The notes under the pieces were generated by a model that had not been told where the DNA came from, searched no databases, and was given only the letters and a program-made list of their open reading frames with translations. From positions 23,287-87,286 of the forward strand of contig JAKATG010000029.1 of the NCBI GenBank assembly GCA_021828105.1: a DNA stretch of 64,000 nucleotides. Direction: 5' to 3'. Both the position numbers and the translations under genes were made by a program. The DNA is from Taklimakanibacter sp021828105 (GTDB lineage Bacteria; Pseudomonadota; Alphaproteobacteria; Rhizobiales; Aestuariivirgaceae). Shown piece after piece: positions 48,649 to 57,366 of the stretch; the stretch's first letter is position 1, and every line of letters begins with the position of its first letter.

Positions 48649-51600
48649 TTGTCGATCATCAACCATCCCGCCCCCGAGATCAGCGAAGCTTCGGCGCGCG
48701 AGATCGCCTTGCGCCATTTCGGCCTGACCGGTCCGGTCGCCCCGCTCGCCAGCGAGCGGGACCAGAATTTCCATTTCGGCGACACCGGCTCGGGCGCCGT
48801 GCTCAAGATCGTCAATGCCGCCGAGCCCGACGAGGCGCTGCGCTTCCAGGTCGCCATGATCGGCCATATCAAAAGGATCGATCCCGGCCTCGCCGTGCCG
48901 CCGGTGCGCCGGTCGACATCGGGCGAGGAACTGCCGGTGATCGAGACTGGCAAGGGCGAGCGCCATCTGATCCGCGCCGTCGACTATCTCAAGGGCACGC
49001 CTTTGGCCGAGATACGGAAATCACCGGCGCTGCTCGAAAGCTTCGGCAGCTTCCTGGGCCGGCTCGACCGTGCGCTCCAGAGCTTTGGCCATGCGGGCGC
49101 CCATCGCGATCTCGACTGGGACCTGCGCAAGGCCGGCCGCTCGCGCGCCAGGCTCGAAGCGCTCCAGGATGCCGAAGAGCGCGAGATCTGCGACTATTTC
49201 CTGACCCGCTTCGAGCAGATGGTGGAGCCCCGGCTGGCCGCACTCAGGGCTTCCATCATCCACAATGACGCCAATGACTGGAATGTGCTCGTTTCCGAAG
49301 ATGGCGGCGCGATTTCGGGCCTCATCGATTTCGGCGATGCACTGCACACCGCTCTCATTTGCGAGATCGCCGTCGGCGCCGCCTATGCCGTCCTCGATGC
49401 CGATGATCCCTTGGGCGCGGTCGCCCATATGCTTGGCGCCTATCACCGGGAACTGCCGCTCTCCGAGGCGGAGGTCGATCTCCTGTTCGATCTCATCGCC
49501 ATGCGGCTCGTCACCAGCGTGACGATCTCCGCCGAGCGGCGGCCGCGCGTCGACGGCAATCCCTATCTCAATATCAGCGAGAAGCCGGCCTGGGACATGC
49601 TGCGCCGCTGGCGCCGCATCGATCCCCCTATCGCGAAGGCGATCCTGCGCCAGGCTTGCGGTTTCGAGGTGGCACCCGGCGCTGCCAAGGCAGCCGAGTG
49701 GCTGAGCCGCAACCGGGCATCGCTCAGCCCGATACTGGGCCGTCCGCTCTCCAATCACCGTATCCTGCACGTGCCCTTCGGCGATGCGGCGCATCCTCTG
49801 GTTAAGGCAGCGGCCGCCATGGATGTCGAAGCCTGCGAGACAGCATGGCAAGCGCTGCGCAAGGCGGAGAATGCCGAGCTCGGCATCGGGCCCTGGGGCG
49901 AGAGACGCGCCGTCTATGCGGGCGAGATGTTCCAGTCGAAGCTGATCCCAAATGTCAGACGCACCCGCCATCTGGGGCTCGACATCTTCGCCGAAGCCGG
50001 GACGCCGGTGCTGACGGCGCTCTCGGGCCGCGTCGTCGACGTCACCATCGAGCGCGAGCCTTTGGGCTATGGCTGCGCCGTGCTGATCGAGCATGAGCCC
50101 GAGCCTGGCGTGCGCTTTGCGAGCCTCTGGGGCCATCTCGCCCATGCGACGGCCAAGCGCCTCGAGAAGGGCCAACATCTCGCCGCCGGCGAAGAGATCG
50201 GCACTCTGGGCGATGCGCGGGAGAATGGCGGCTGGCTGCCGCATCTCCATTTGCAGCTCGTCGCCTATGCGACCGACGATCTCGCCCCCATTCCGGGTGT
50301 GGGCGAGGAGGCCTATCTCGATCTCTGGTCAAAACTCTATCCGCCGGCCTATGATTTCGCCGGCCTGACGCGCGAGACCTTCCACCGCGAGGGGCGGTCG
50401 GGGGACGAGATCGTCGCCATCCGCAAGCGCAAGCTCCTGCCCAATTTGAGCATCTCTTTCAAGAAGCCTCTGAAGATGGTGCGGGGCGAAGGCCAATGGC
50501 TCATCGCCGATGACGGCCGCGCCTATCTCGACTGTTTCAACAATGTCGCGCATCTGGGCCATGCAAACCCCGAGATCGTCGAGGTGCTGGCGCGCGAGGC
50601 TTCGCGCCTCAACACCAATACGCGCTATCTGCACGACAATCTGGTGAGTTACGCCGAGGCGCTGGGCGCCACCTTGCCGGGCGATCTCAAGGTCGCGACC
50701 TTCGTCTGCACCGGCAGCGAGGCCAATGACCTCGCTTTGCGCCTGGTCCGGGCGAAGACGCAAGCCAATGACATGGTGGTGGTCGATTGGGCCTATCATG
50801 GCCATGGCGCCGAGTTGATCGACATCAGCCCCTACAAATACAAGCGCGCCGGTGGCCTTGGCCGCAAGGCCCATGTCTGGGAAGCAGCCTTGCCGGACAG
50901 CTATCGCGCGCCGGGAGATTGGCCGGTCGAAGAGCATGGCCGGCGTTTCGCCGAAAGCATCGCCCGTCAGGTCGAGGCGATCCGCAAAGCCGGCAAACGG
51001 CCGGCGGCCTTCATCGCCGAATCGGTGCCGAGCTGCGCCGGTCAGATCTTCTTCCCTCCGCATTACCTGGAGGAGGCCTATCGCATCATTCGCGATGCCG
51101 GCGGACTGTGCATTGCCGATGAGGTGCAAGTGGGGATGGGCCGCGTCGGCAGCCATATGTGGGCTTTCGAGACGCAATGTGTGGTGCCCGACATCGTCAC
51201 CATGGGCAAGCCGATCGGTAATGGCCATCCGCTCGCCGCGTTGGTGACGACGCCCGATGTCGCCAAGGCTTTCGACAACGGCATGGAATATTTCAACACC
51301 TTTGGCGGCAACCCGGTGTCCTGCGCTGTCGGCCTCAAGGTGCTCGAGATCATCGCGCGCGACCGCTTGCGCGACAATGCGAAGGCCGTCGGCGACTATC
51401 TCCTGGCGCGCTTCCGCGACATGCAGGGCCGTCACGAATGCATTGGCGACGTTCGCGGCATGGGCCTGTTCCTGGGGCTCGATCTGGTCAAGGACCGCTC
51501 ATCCAAGGCCCATGCGACGGAACTCGCCAACCGGGTGGTCAACCTGGCGCGCGAGGAGGGCGTGCTGATCGGCACGGATGGGCCTTATGACAATGTCGTC

Positions 51601-51699
51601 AAGATGCGCCCGGCGATGATCTTCATGCGGCGCGACGCCGATCTCCTTTGCGACGTGCTCGATCACGCTCTGGCAAGAGCGCCAGCAGCAACCGTCTGA
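48649..51699 (+). CDS. Fusion protein: APH-type kinase, M23-type peptidase domain and class-III aminotransferase-fold lyase
   Basis: A 1016-residue three-part protein, starting at a TTG with TGAGGT 8 bases upstream. Residues ~15-310 are an aminoglycoside-phosphotransferase-type kinase (HNDANDWN at 205-212, then IDFGD at 226-230). Residues ~415-560 are an M23-like domain that keeps its metal ligands (HLGLD at 441-445 and HLH at 532-534). Residues ~590-1016 are a class-III PLP aminotransferase fold (CTGSEANDLALR, and GKPIGNGHPLA with PLP Lys at about 854). In animals, hydroxylysine kinase and phospho-lyases of the aminotransferase fold act in sequence, so phosphorylation of an amino alcohol followed by phosphate and ammonia elimination is a reasonable model. 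The M23 part is unexplained. Its end overlaps the convergent hydrolase gene by 37 bases. Confidence 0.85.
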   Translation: MSIINHPAPEISEASAREIALRHFGLTGPVAPLASERDQNFHFGDTGSGAVLKIVNAAEPDEALRFQVAMIGHIKRIDPGLAVPPVRRSTSGEELPVIETGKGERHLIRAVDYLKGTPLAEIRKSPALLESFGSFLGRLDRALQSFGHAGAHRDLDWDLRKAGRSRARLEALQDAEEREICDYFLTRFEQMVEPRLAALRASIIHNDANDWNVLVSEDGGAISGLIDFGDALHTALICEIAVGAAYAVLDADDPLGAVAHMLGAYHRELPLSEAEVDLLFDLIAMRLVTSVTISAERRPRVDGNPYLNISEKPAWDMLRRWRRIDPPIAKAILRQACGFEVAPGAAKAAEWLSRNRASLSPILGRPLSNHRILHVPFGDAAHPLVKAAAAMDVEACETAWQALRKAENAELGIGPWGERRAVYAGEMFQSKLIPNVRRTRHLGLDIFAEAGTPVLTALSGRVVDVTIEREPLGYGCAVLIEHEPEPGVRFASLWGHLAHATAKRLEKGQHLAAGEEIGTLGDARENGGWLPHLHLQLVAYATDDLAPIPGVGEEAYLDLWSKLYPPAYDFAGLTRETFHREGRSGDEIVAIRKRKLLPNLSISFKKPLKMVRGEGQWLIADDGRAYLDCFNNVAHLGHANPEIVEVLAREASRLNTNTRYLHDNLVSYAEALGATLPGDLKVATFVCTGSEANDLALRLVRAKTQANDMVVVDWAYHGHGAELIDISPYKYKRAGGLGRKAHVWEAALPDSYRAPGDWPVEEHGRRFAESIARQVEAIRKAGKRPAAFIAESVPSCAGQIFFPPHYLEEAYRIIRDAGGLCIADEVQVGMGRVGSHMWAFETQCVVPDIVTMGKPIGNGHPLAALVTTPDVAKAFDNGMEYFNTFGGNPVSCAVGLKVLEIIARDRLRDNAKAVGDYLLARFRDMQGRHECIGDVRGMGLFLGLDLVKDRSSKAHATELANRVVNLAREEGVLIGTDGPYDNVVKMRPAMIFMRRDADLLCDVLDHALARAPAATV

Positions 51700-52442
51700 A
51701 GCGCCGGCACCAGCCGCTCGACCCAGGCCATCTGGCCGTCGCGGTCGCCGATCAGGTCCTGGCGGATCTCGATCAGCACGGCATCGAGGCCGCGGGCCTC
51801 GCCATGAACCGGCACCGTGTAATCGCTCTCGTCGCGGATCTGATAGGGCTCGTTGGCGGCGACAGTGAGCCCAGGCTCTTGCAGCGCGTCGACCAAGGCA
51901 TGGCCCAGTCGCTCGGCCTTGCGGAAAAGGATGCCGGCATGCCAGGGCCGCACGAAGCCTTTGAAGACGGGCGTGAAACTATGGACCCCGAAGACGATGG
52001 TGGGTGTTCCCTTGGCCTGACGCTGGTCGAGGATGCGGCCGACTTCCCTCTGGAACGGCCAATAGAAGGCAGCCTCGCGATAGGCGCGTTCTTCGTGGCT
52101 TAGCGTTTGATTGCCGGGTATCGCCGTGGTTTCGCTGATTTCGGGGATGGATGAGGCAACGCCGGTCGGGCGGTTGCAGTCGATGAGGAGCCGCGAATAG
52201 CCGGAAAGGACGAGCGGCGCATCGAGCCGGCGCGAAAGCTCGCGGGCGATCGGCGCGACGCCGATATCCCAGGCGATGTGGCGCTGAAGCTCCTTGGCAT
52301 CGAGGCCGAGCCCGCTGTAGCGCGTTGGGATATAATTCGATGCATGCTCGCAGAGCAGCATATAGGGCGATGCGCCTTGCGGGTTGACGGTCTCGGCCGC
52401 GGGCGGATCGTCGTAAGCAGTCTCGACCTCACGCTTGAGCAT
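51663..52442 (-). CDS. N-formylglutamate amidohydrolase-like hydrolase
   Basis: A 259-residue protein of the N-formylglutamate amidohydrolase family (HutG-2 type). Patterns include LLCEHASNYIPTRYSGLG near residue 28, HIAWDIGVAPIARELSRRL (about 56-74), SGYSRLLIDCNRP, TIVFGVHSFTPVFKGFVRPW and VLIEIRQDLI. The start at 52442 overlaps the upstream cysteine-hydrolase stop as ATGA and has AAGGAG at a 9-base spacing. Family members cleave amides of N-formyl or similar amino acids, usually in histidine breakdown, but no other hut gene is nearby, so the substrate here is open. It overlaps the fusion gene 3' to 3' by 37 bases. Confidence 0.85.
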   Translation of the reverse strand: MLKREVETAYDDPPAAETVNPQGASPYMLLCEHASNYIPTRYSGLGLDAKELQRHIAWDIGVAPIARELSRRLDAPLVLSGYSRLLIDCNRPTGVASSIPEISETTAIPGNQTLSHEERAYREAAFYWPFQREVGRILDQRQAKGTPTIVFGVHSFTPVFKGFVRPWHAGILFRKAERLGHALVDALQEPGLTVAANEPYQIRDESDYTVPVHGEARGLDAVLIEIRQDLIGDRDGQMAWVERLVPALQTVAAGALARA

Positions 52443-53080
52443 CACGCCAGCTCCTTCAGCCTTTGGGTGACGGTCGCGGTGTCGCTCACCCAGCAATAGC
52501 CGCCGAAGGCCTTGAGAGCATTGTCATGGCGTGCCTGCGAGTAGGTGGCGCAGGCATCTTCGGCGAGCGTCACCAGATAGCCGCGGTCGGAGGCATCGCG
52601 CACCGCCATGTCGACGCATTGGTCGGTCACCACGCCCGAGATGATCAGATAACGGATGCCGAGATTCTTGAGCACATAGTCGATATTGGTGGAGTTGAAG
52701 ACGCCTGACGAAGATTTGGGGAGCACGATCTCATTGTCGATGAGGGCCAGCTCCTTGATCGGCTGGGCCTCGGGCAGGCCCTTCGGTATGAAGATGTTGG
52801 AGAGCCGGTGATCGAGCGAGATATCGCGACCATCCTTGGTCAGGGCCTCGATGATCGTATGCAGGACCTGGATGCCCGACCGCCGCGCCGCCTGGAGAAG
52901 CTTCTCCGCATTGGGAATGGTCGTGGCTTTGAGCCGCTTGAAATAATAGTGGTCGGCATCGAGCTCGGGATGCTGCGGGTCGAGCCCTGGCGTGCAGAAG
53001 ATGGTCTGCAGATCGACGAAGAGGAGGGCGGTCTCGTCTTTCCGGTACGGCGCATCGCGGGTGATGGTGGCGGGCTTCAT
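52442..53080 (-). CDS. Isochorismatase-like cysteine hydrolase
   Basis: A 212-residue hydrolase of the isochorismatase superfamily. The catalytic triad is visible: Asp in LLFVDLQTIF (about 23), Lys in VLPKSSSGVF (about 122) and Cys in SGVVTDQCVDMAVRDA (about 155). Family members hydrolyse amides such as N-carbamoyl compounds, nicotinamide or ureidoacrylate, and the substrate is not determined here. It is the first gene of a two-gene operon with the N-formylglutamate-type hydrolase, joined by an ATGA overlap. Pairing of two amide hydrolases suggests stepwise cleavage of a small N-substituted amino compound. Confidence 0.88.
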   Translation of the reverse strand: MKPATITRDAPYRKDETALLFVDLQTIFCTPGLDPQHPELDADHYYFKRLKATTIPNAEKLLQAARRSGIQVLHTIIEALTKDGRDISLDHRLSNIFIPKGLPEAQPIKELALIDNEIVLPKSSSGVFNSTNIDYVLKNLGIRYLIISGVVTDQCVDMAVRDASDRGYLVTLAEDACATYSQARHDNALKAFGGYCWVSDTATVTQRLKELA

Positions 53081-53184
53081 GATTCACTCTCAAGGTTTTC
53101 CCCGGGCGCAAAATACCGAACGTCCTCACGCTTTTCCAGCCTGAATCGTTTTCTCAATACTTCAATTCAAACCCTTGAAAAGAA

Positions 53185-54183
53185 TCAGCTTTTGATGAGG
53201 CCTTTGAGAATCTGGGCAGCGATCTCGAAAGACTGCAGACGCGCCGCATGATCGTAAATATGGCCGGTGACGATGAGTTCGTCGGCCTGGGTTTGATCGA
53301 GGAAGCTCTTGAGTCCGGCCGCCACCTTGTCGCGCGTGCCGAGGAAGGAATAGACCAGCGCGTGATCGGCGCCCGCTCTTTCATGTGGCGCGGCGAAACT
53401 GTCGATATCGTCGATGGGCGCCGGCAATTGCCCGGGCTGCCCGCGCCGCAGCCTGACGAAGGATTGCTGCAGCGAGGTGAAAAGGCGGCGTGCTTTGTCA
53501 TCGCTGTCGGCGGCGATGACATTGGCGGCGACGGCGACATAGGGCTTGGCGAGCTGGGCGGAGGGCTGGAAGCGCTCGCGATAGATGGCGATCGCCTGGT
53601 GGAGCGCGTCGGGAGCGAAATGCGAGGCGAAGGCGAAAGGCAATCCCAGATGCGCCGCAAGCTGTGCGCCGAAGAGGCTCGAGCCCAGGATCCACAAAGG
53701 CACTTTGAGCCCCGCCCCAGGCACGGCGCGGATCTTCTGATTGGGCTCGGGATCGTCGAAATAGATCTGCAGCTCGACGACGTCCTGCGGGAACTGATCG
53801 GCGGCCGTGGCGAGGTCGCGGCGCAGCGCCCGCGAGGTCAGCATGTCGGTACCCGGCGCCCGGCCGAGGCCCAGATCGATGCGGCCGGGATAGAGCGATT
53901 CGAGCGTGCCGAATTGCTCGGCGATCACCAGCGGTGAATGATTGGGTAGCATGATGCCGGCGGCGCCGACGCGGATGGTCCTCGTGCCGCCCGCCACATG
54001 GCCGATCACCACCGCGGTGGCGGCGCTGGCGATGCCGCTCATATTGTGATGCTCGGCGAGCCAATAGCGCTTGTAGCCCCAGGCCTCGGCATGGCGCGCG
54101 AGGTCGAGCGTGTTGCGCAGCGCATCGGCGGCGGTGGCGCCTTCGACAATGGGCGACAGGTCGAGGGCCGAGAAAGCGATCAT
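53185..54183 (-). CDS. LLM-class (luciferase-like) flavin-dependent oxidoreductase
   Basis: A 332-residue protein of the bacterial luciferase-like monooxygenase superfamily, starting at 54183 (MIAFSALDLSPIVEGATA); upstream residues in the same frame are unlike the family. Recognisable are RYWLAEHHNMSGIASAATAV (about 43-62), RVGAAGIMLPNHSPLVIAEQ and IDLGLGRAPGTD (about 110). Such proteins use FMNH2 or F420 to oxidise varied substrates; the MsnO8/YhbW-type subgroup looks closest. The gene diverges from the FGGY kinase gene across 123 bases and lies 104 bases upstream of the cysteine hydrolase on the same strand. Confidence 0.88.
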   Translation of the reverse strand: MIAFSALDLSPIVEGATAADALRNTLDLARHAEAWGYKRYWLAEHHNMSGIASAATAVVIGHVAGGTRTIRVGAAGIMLPNHSPLVIAEQFGTLESLYPGRIDLGLGRAPGTDMLTSRALRRDLATAADQFPQDVVELQIYFDDPEPNQKIRAVPGAGLKVPLWILGSSLFGAQLAAHLGLPFAFASHFAPDALHQAIAIYRERFQPSAQLAKPYVAVAANVIAADSDDKARRLFTSLQQSFVRLRRGQPGQLPAPIDDIDSFAAPHERAGADHALVYSFLGTRDKVAAGLKSFLDQTQADELIVTGHIYDHAARLQSFEIAAQILKGLIKS

Positions 54184-54306
54184 GAGCGGAATCCGTGAAG
54201 TCGGCAGGATTTCTGAAGATGGGCACTCGTGCCGGGATGTGCAATGCCGGCATTGCATGGCTGTGCCTTACCGGGCAATGTGCCCGTCCTCACCCCAGAG
54301 ACCCCC

Positions 54307-55809
54307 ATGCCGGCACCAAAAGACATCATCCTTGGCATCGATCAAGGCACGACCAACACGAAGGTCGTGGCGATCGACGGACAGGGTTTGATCCTGGGCC
54401 AGGCCGTGCGCCCGATCGCGACGACGGCGCCGGAGCCGGGCTTTGTCGAGCAGGACGCCGAGGCGATGGTCGCCAATATCCTGGCCTGCATCGGCGAGCT
54501 CAGGGAACGGCTGTCGCTGCGACCGGCCGAGATCCTGTCCTTAGGGATCGCCAATCAGACCGAGACACTGGTCGTCTGGGACGCCGAGACCGGGCGGCCG
54601 GTGATGCCGGCGATCGTCTGGCAATGCCGCCGCGGTGCCGAGGAACTGAAGGTCTTGCGGAATGACGATGCCTTGCGCCTCGTCAAGGCACGCACCGGTC
54701 TCGACCTCGATCCGACCTTCACTGCCGCGAAGCTGCTCTGGCTCAAGCATCATCGACCGTCGATCGCGGCGCGGATCGGCAGTGGCAGCCTGCGTTGGGG
54801 GACGGTGGACAGCTGGCTCATCTTTGCGCTCACCCAAGGCAAGACCTATGCGACCGAGCCCGGCAATGCCGCGCGCACCATGCTTTTCGACATCGACAGG
54901 ATCATCTGGGACCCGGAGCTCGTAGCACTTTTCGGGCTCGAGCTTGCGGCCTTTCCCGAGTGTCGGACATCTCATTCGGACTTCGGGACGGCGAGCGCTG
55001 CGCTCCTTGGCGCCCCGATCCCGATCACCGGCGTGATGGGAGATCAGCAGGCGGCCTTGTTCGGCCATGGCTGCTATGAGGAGCGAGAGCTCAAGATCAC
55101 TTACGGCACCGGCGCCTTCCTATGGATGAACGCCGGCACGTCGCCGCCACCCGCGCCGGGCGACGGCATCATCCGCACCATTGCCTGGCAGATCGATCAG
55201 CCATGCTATGCCTATGAAGGCTTCGTGATGTATGCCGGCAAGATCCTCGACTGGCTGGCCGAACGCCTTTCCATCGCCGGCGGCGGCGCTTCCGTCGCAG
55301 CGGAGGCGGAGAAGGCCGGCACCAGCGCGGGCGCACTTCTGATACCGGCCTTCCAGGGCCTCGCTTCACCCTGGTGGCAGCCCGACATGCGCGCCGGCCT
55401 GTTGGGCCTGAGTGCTGCGACCACCAGGGGCCATATTGCCCATGCCGGCCTCGAAGCCGTCTGCTATCAGATCCGCGCGGTGCTCGAAGGGATCGGTGAC
55501 GGCCGTGACCAAGCCATGCCCATTGCGAAGATCGACGGCAGCATGACACGCTCCCGCTATTTCACAGAGCTGCAGGCGAGCGTGCTCGGCGTTCCTCTCT
55601 TCGTCTCGGCGTCCGATGCCATGACGCCTTACGGTTCGGTTCTGATGGCCGGTCTCGGCGCCGGCCGCTGGCGGACGCTTGCCGAGCTGCGTGACCTTCC
55701 GCGCGCCGGCGAAAAGGTTGAACCCGCATCGGCATCCGCTTATCAGGCCTCTTACGAAGCCTGGGTCAGGGCCGTGAATGTCCTCATTGCGGGCTATGGC
55801 CGGAACTGA
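54307..55809 (+). CDS. FGGY-family carbohydrate kinase, glycerol-kinase-like
   Basis: A 500-residue sugar or polyol kinase. The N-terminal phosphate-binding motif GIDQGTTNTKVVAIDG (about 10-25), LGIANQTETLVVWDAETG, AIVWQCRRGAEEL and the FGGY ATPase patterns ITYGTGAFLWMNAG (about 265) and IAKIDGSMTRSRYFTELQ are present. The VWQCRR pattern is like glycerol kinase, and glpD follows after 5 bases, so glycerol phosphorylation is the simplest role. The LGNAG-type hinge of classical GlpK differs here, so a related polyol is possible and no symbol is given. The ATG at 54307 has no strong ribosome binding site. Confidence 0.85.
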   Translation: MPAPKDIILGIDQGTTNTKVVAIDGQGLILGQAVRPIATTAPEPGFVEQDAEAMVANILACIGELRERLSLRPAEILSLGIANQTETLVVWDAETGRPVMPAIVWQCRRGAEELKVLRNDDALRLVKARTGLDLDPTFTAAKLLWLKHHRPSIAARIGSGSLRWGTVDSWLIFALTQGKTYATEPGNAARTMLFDIDRIIWDPELVALFGLELAAFPECRTSHSDFGTASAALLGAPIPITGVMGDQQAALFGHGCYEERELKITYGTGAFLWMNAGTSPPPAPGDGIIRTIAWQIDQPCYAYEGFVMYAGKILDWLAERLSIAGGGASVAAEAEKAGTSAGALLIPAFQGLASPWWQPDMRAGLLGLSAATTRGHIAHAGLEAVCYQIRAVLEGIGDGRDQAMPIAKIDGSMTRSRYFTELQASVLGVPLFVSASDAMTPYGSVLMAGLGAGRWRTLAELRDLPRAGEKVEPASASAYQASYEAWVRAVNVLIAGYGRN

Positions 55810-55814
55810 AGCGC

Positions 55815-57344
55815 ATGACCGCCGAAAGCACCACCAAGATATATGATCTCTTCGTCATCGGCGGCGGCATCAATGGCGCGGCGATCGCTTGCGACGCCGC
55901 GGGCCGGGGTTTGAGCGTAGCCTTGGCCGAGATGCAGGATTTCGCCGAGGGCACATCCTCGCGCTCGTCCAAGCTCATCCATGGCGGCCTGCGCTATCTC
56001 GAAACCTATGACTTCAAGCTGGTGCGCGATGCGCTGCTCGAACGCGAGATCCTCATGCGACGGACGCCGCATCTCGTCTGGCCGCTGCGGCTCGTGCTGC
56101 CCTATGTCGAAAGCCAGCGGCCGCGCTGGATGATCCGCCTGGGCCTTCTCTTCTATGACTATCTCGCTCATCGCAAGATCTTGCGCCGGTCTGAGGCGAT
56201 TGACCTTCACCGTCATCCGGCGGGTGCGGCGCTCAAGCCCGCCTATCGTCACGCCTTTGCCTATTCCGATTGTCGCGGCGATGACGCGCGCCTGGTGATC
56301 GCCAATCTCCTGGGGGCTGAGCGCAATGGTGCCGATATCCTGGCACGCCATCGTTTTATCGGGGCGGAGCGCGACGGCGATCTGTGGCGCATCACGCTCG
56401 AGAATATGGGAAGGCAATTCGCGGTCGCGAGCCGCGCGCTGGTAAATGCGGCAGGTCCCTGGGTCGTTGACGTCACGGGCAGGATGAATGTGCCGGTGGG
56501 ACGGAAGCTGCGCCTGGTGCGCGGCAGCCACGTCGTCGTGCCACGCCAATGGTCGGGCGATCACGGCTATTTCCTGCAGACCCGCGACGGTCGCCTGATG
56601 GAGGCTTTTCCCTATGAAGGGGATTTCACCTCGATCGGCACGACGGACGAGCCGTGGGACGAAGCGCCCGAGAAAGTGACGATCTCGGATGAAGAGATCG
56701 ACTACATGCTGGCCGAGGTGAATGAGTTCTTTCGCAAGCCGGTGACGCGCGCCGATATAGTCTGGAGCTATTCCGGCGTGCGGCCGCTTTTCGAGACGGG
56801 CGGCGGGCGCGATGGCGACCTCTCGACATTGACCCGGGATTATTCCTTCGAGATCGATCACCGCGAAGGCGAGGCGCCGGTGCTGACCGTCTTCGGAGGC
56901 AAGCTCACCACGCATCGCCGCCTTGCGGAACATGCAATGCAGAAGCTCTGCGCCCTCATGCCCTGGCCTCAAGCCAGCCCGTCGCGCTCGGACATTCTGC
57001 CAGGCGGCGATTTCGGCGCCACCGGCATCGATGGCTACCGCAAGGTATTGCGCGCTCGTCTGCCCTGGCTGCCGGAAATGCAGGCAAATCGCTATGTTCA
57101 GCTCTATGGCACGCGCGCCGACGAATTGTTGAAGGGTGCTGCGAGCCTTGCCGATCTCGGCCCTCTCTTCGGCGCCGACCTTTATCAAAGGGAGGTCGAT
57201 TTCCTGAAGGAAACCGAATGGGCGGTGACGGTCGAGGACGTCATCTGGCGGCGCAGCAAGCTGGGCCTCAGGCTTTCCCCGGTTGAGATCGGCAGGCTTC
57301 AGTCCTACCTGAAGGAGACGGCCATTTCGAAGTCACCTTCCTGA
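55815..57344 (+). CDS. glpD: Aerobic glycerol-3-phosphate dehydrogenase
   Basis: A 509-residue membrane-associated flavoenzyme oxidising glycerol-3-phosphate to dihydroxyacetone phosphate with electrons going to quinone. The FAD motif LFVIGGGINGAAIACDAAG (about 12-30) is followed by the class signatures GTSSRSSKLIHGGLRYLE (about 46-63) and SDCRGDDARLVIANLLGA. VNAAGPWVVDVT, SYSGVRPLF and VFGGKLTTHRRLAEHAM are also in place. It starts 5 bases after the FGGY kinase stop, giving a kinase-dehydrogenase pair for glycerol use. No glpF or glpR is seen nearby. Confidence 0.94.
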   Translation: MTAESTTKIYDLFVIGGGINGAAIACDAAGRGLSVALAEMQDFAEGTSSRSSKLIHGGLRYLETYDFKLVRDALLEREILMRRTPHLVWPLRLVLPYVESQRPRWMIRLGLLFYDYLAHRKILRRSEAIDLHRHPAGAALKPAYRHAFAYSDCRGDDARLVIANLLGAERNGADILARHRFIGAERDGDLWRITLENMGRQFAVASRALVNAAGPWVVDVTGRMNVPVGRKLRLVRGSHVVVPRQWSGDHGYFLQTRDGRLMEAFPYEGDFTSIGTTDEPWDEAPEKVTISDEEIDYMLAEVNEFFRKPVTRADIVWSYSGVRPLFETGGGRDGDLSTLTRDYSFEIDHREGEAPVLTVFGGKLTTHRRLAEHAMQKLCALMPWPQASPSRSDILPGGDFGATGIDGYRKVLRARLPWLPEMQANRYVQLYGTRADELLKGAASLADLGPLFGADLYQREVDFLKETEWAVTVEDVIWRRSKLGLRLSPVEIGRLQSYLKETAISKSPS

Positions 57345-57366
57345 TCCCAATTGAGCGAGCACACCC

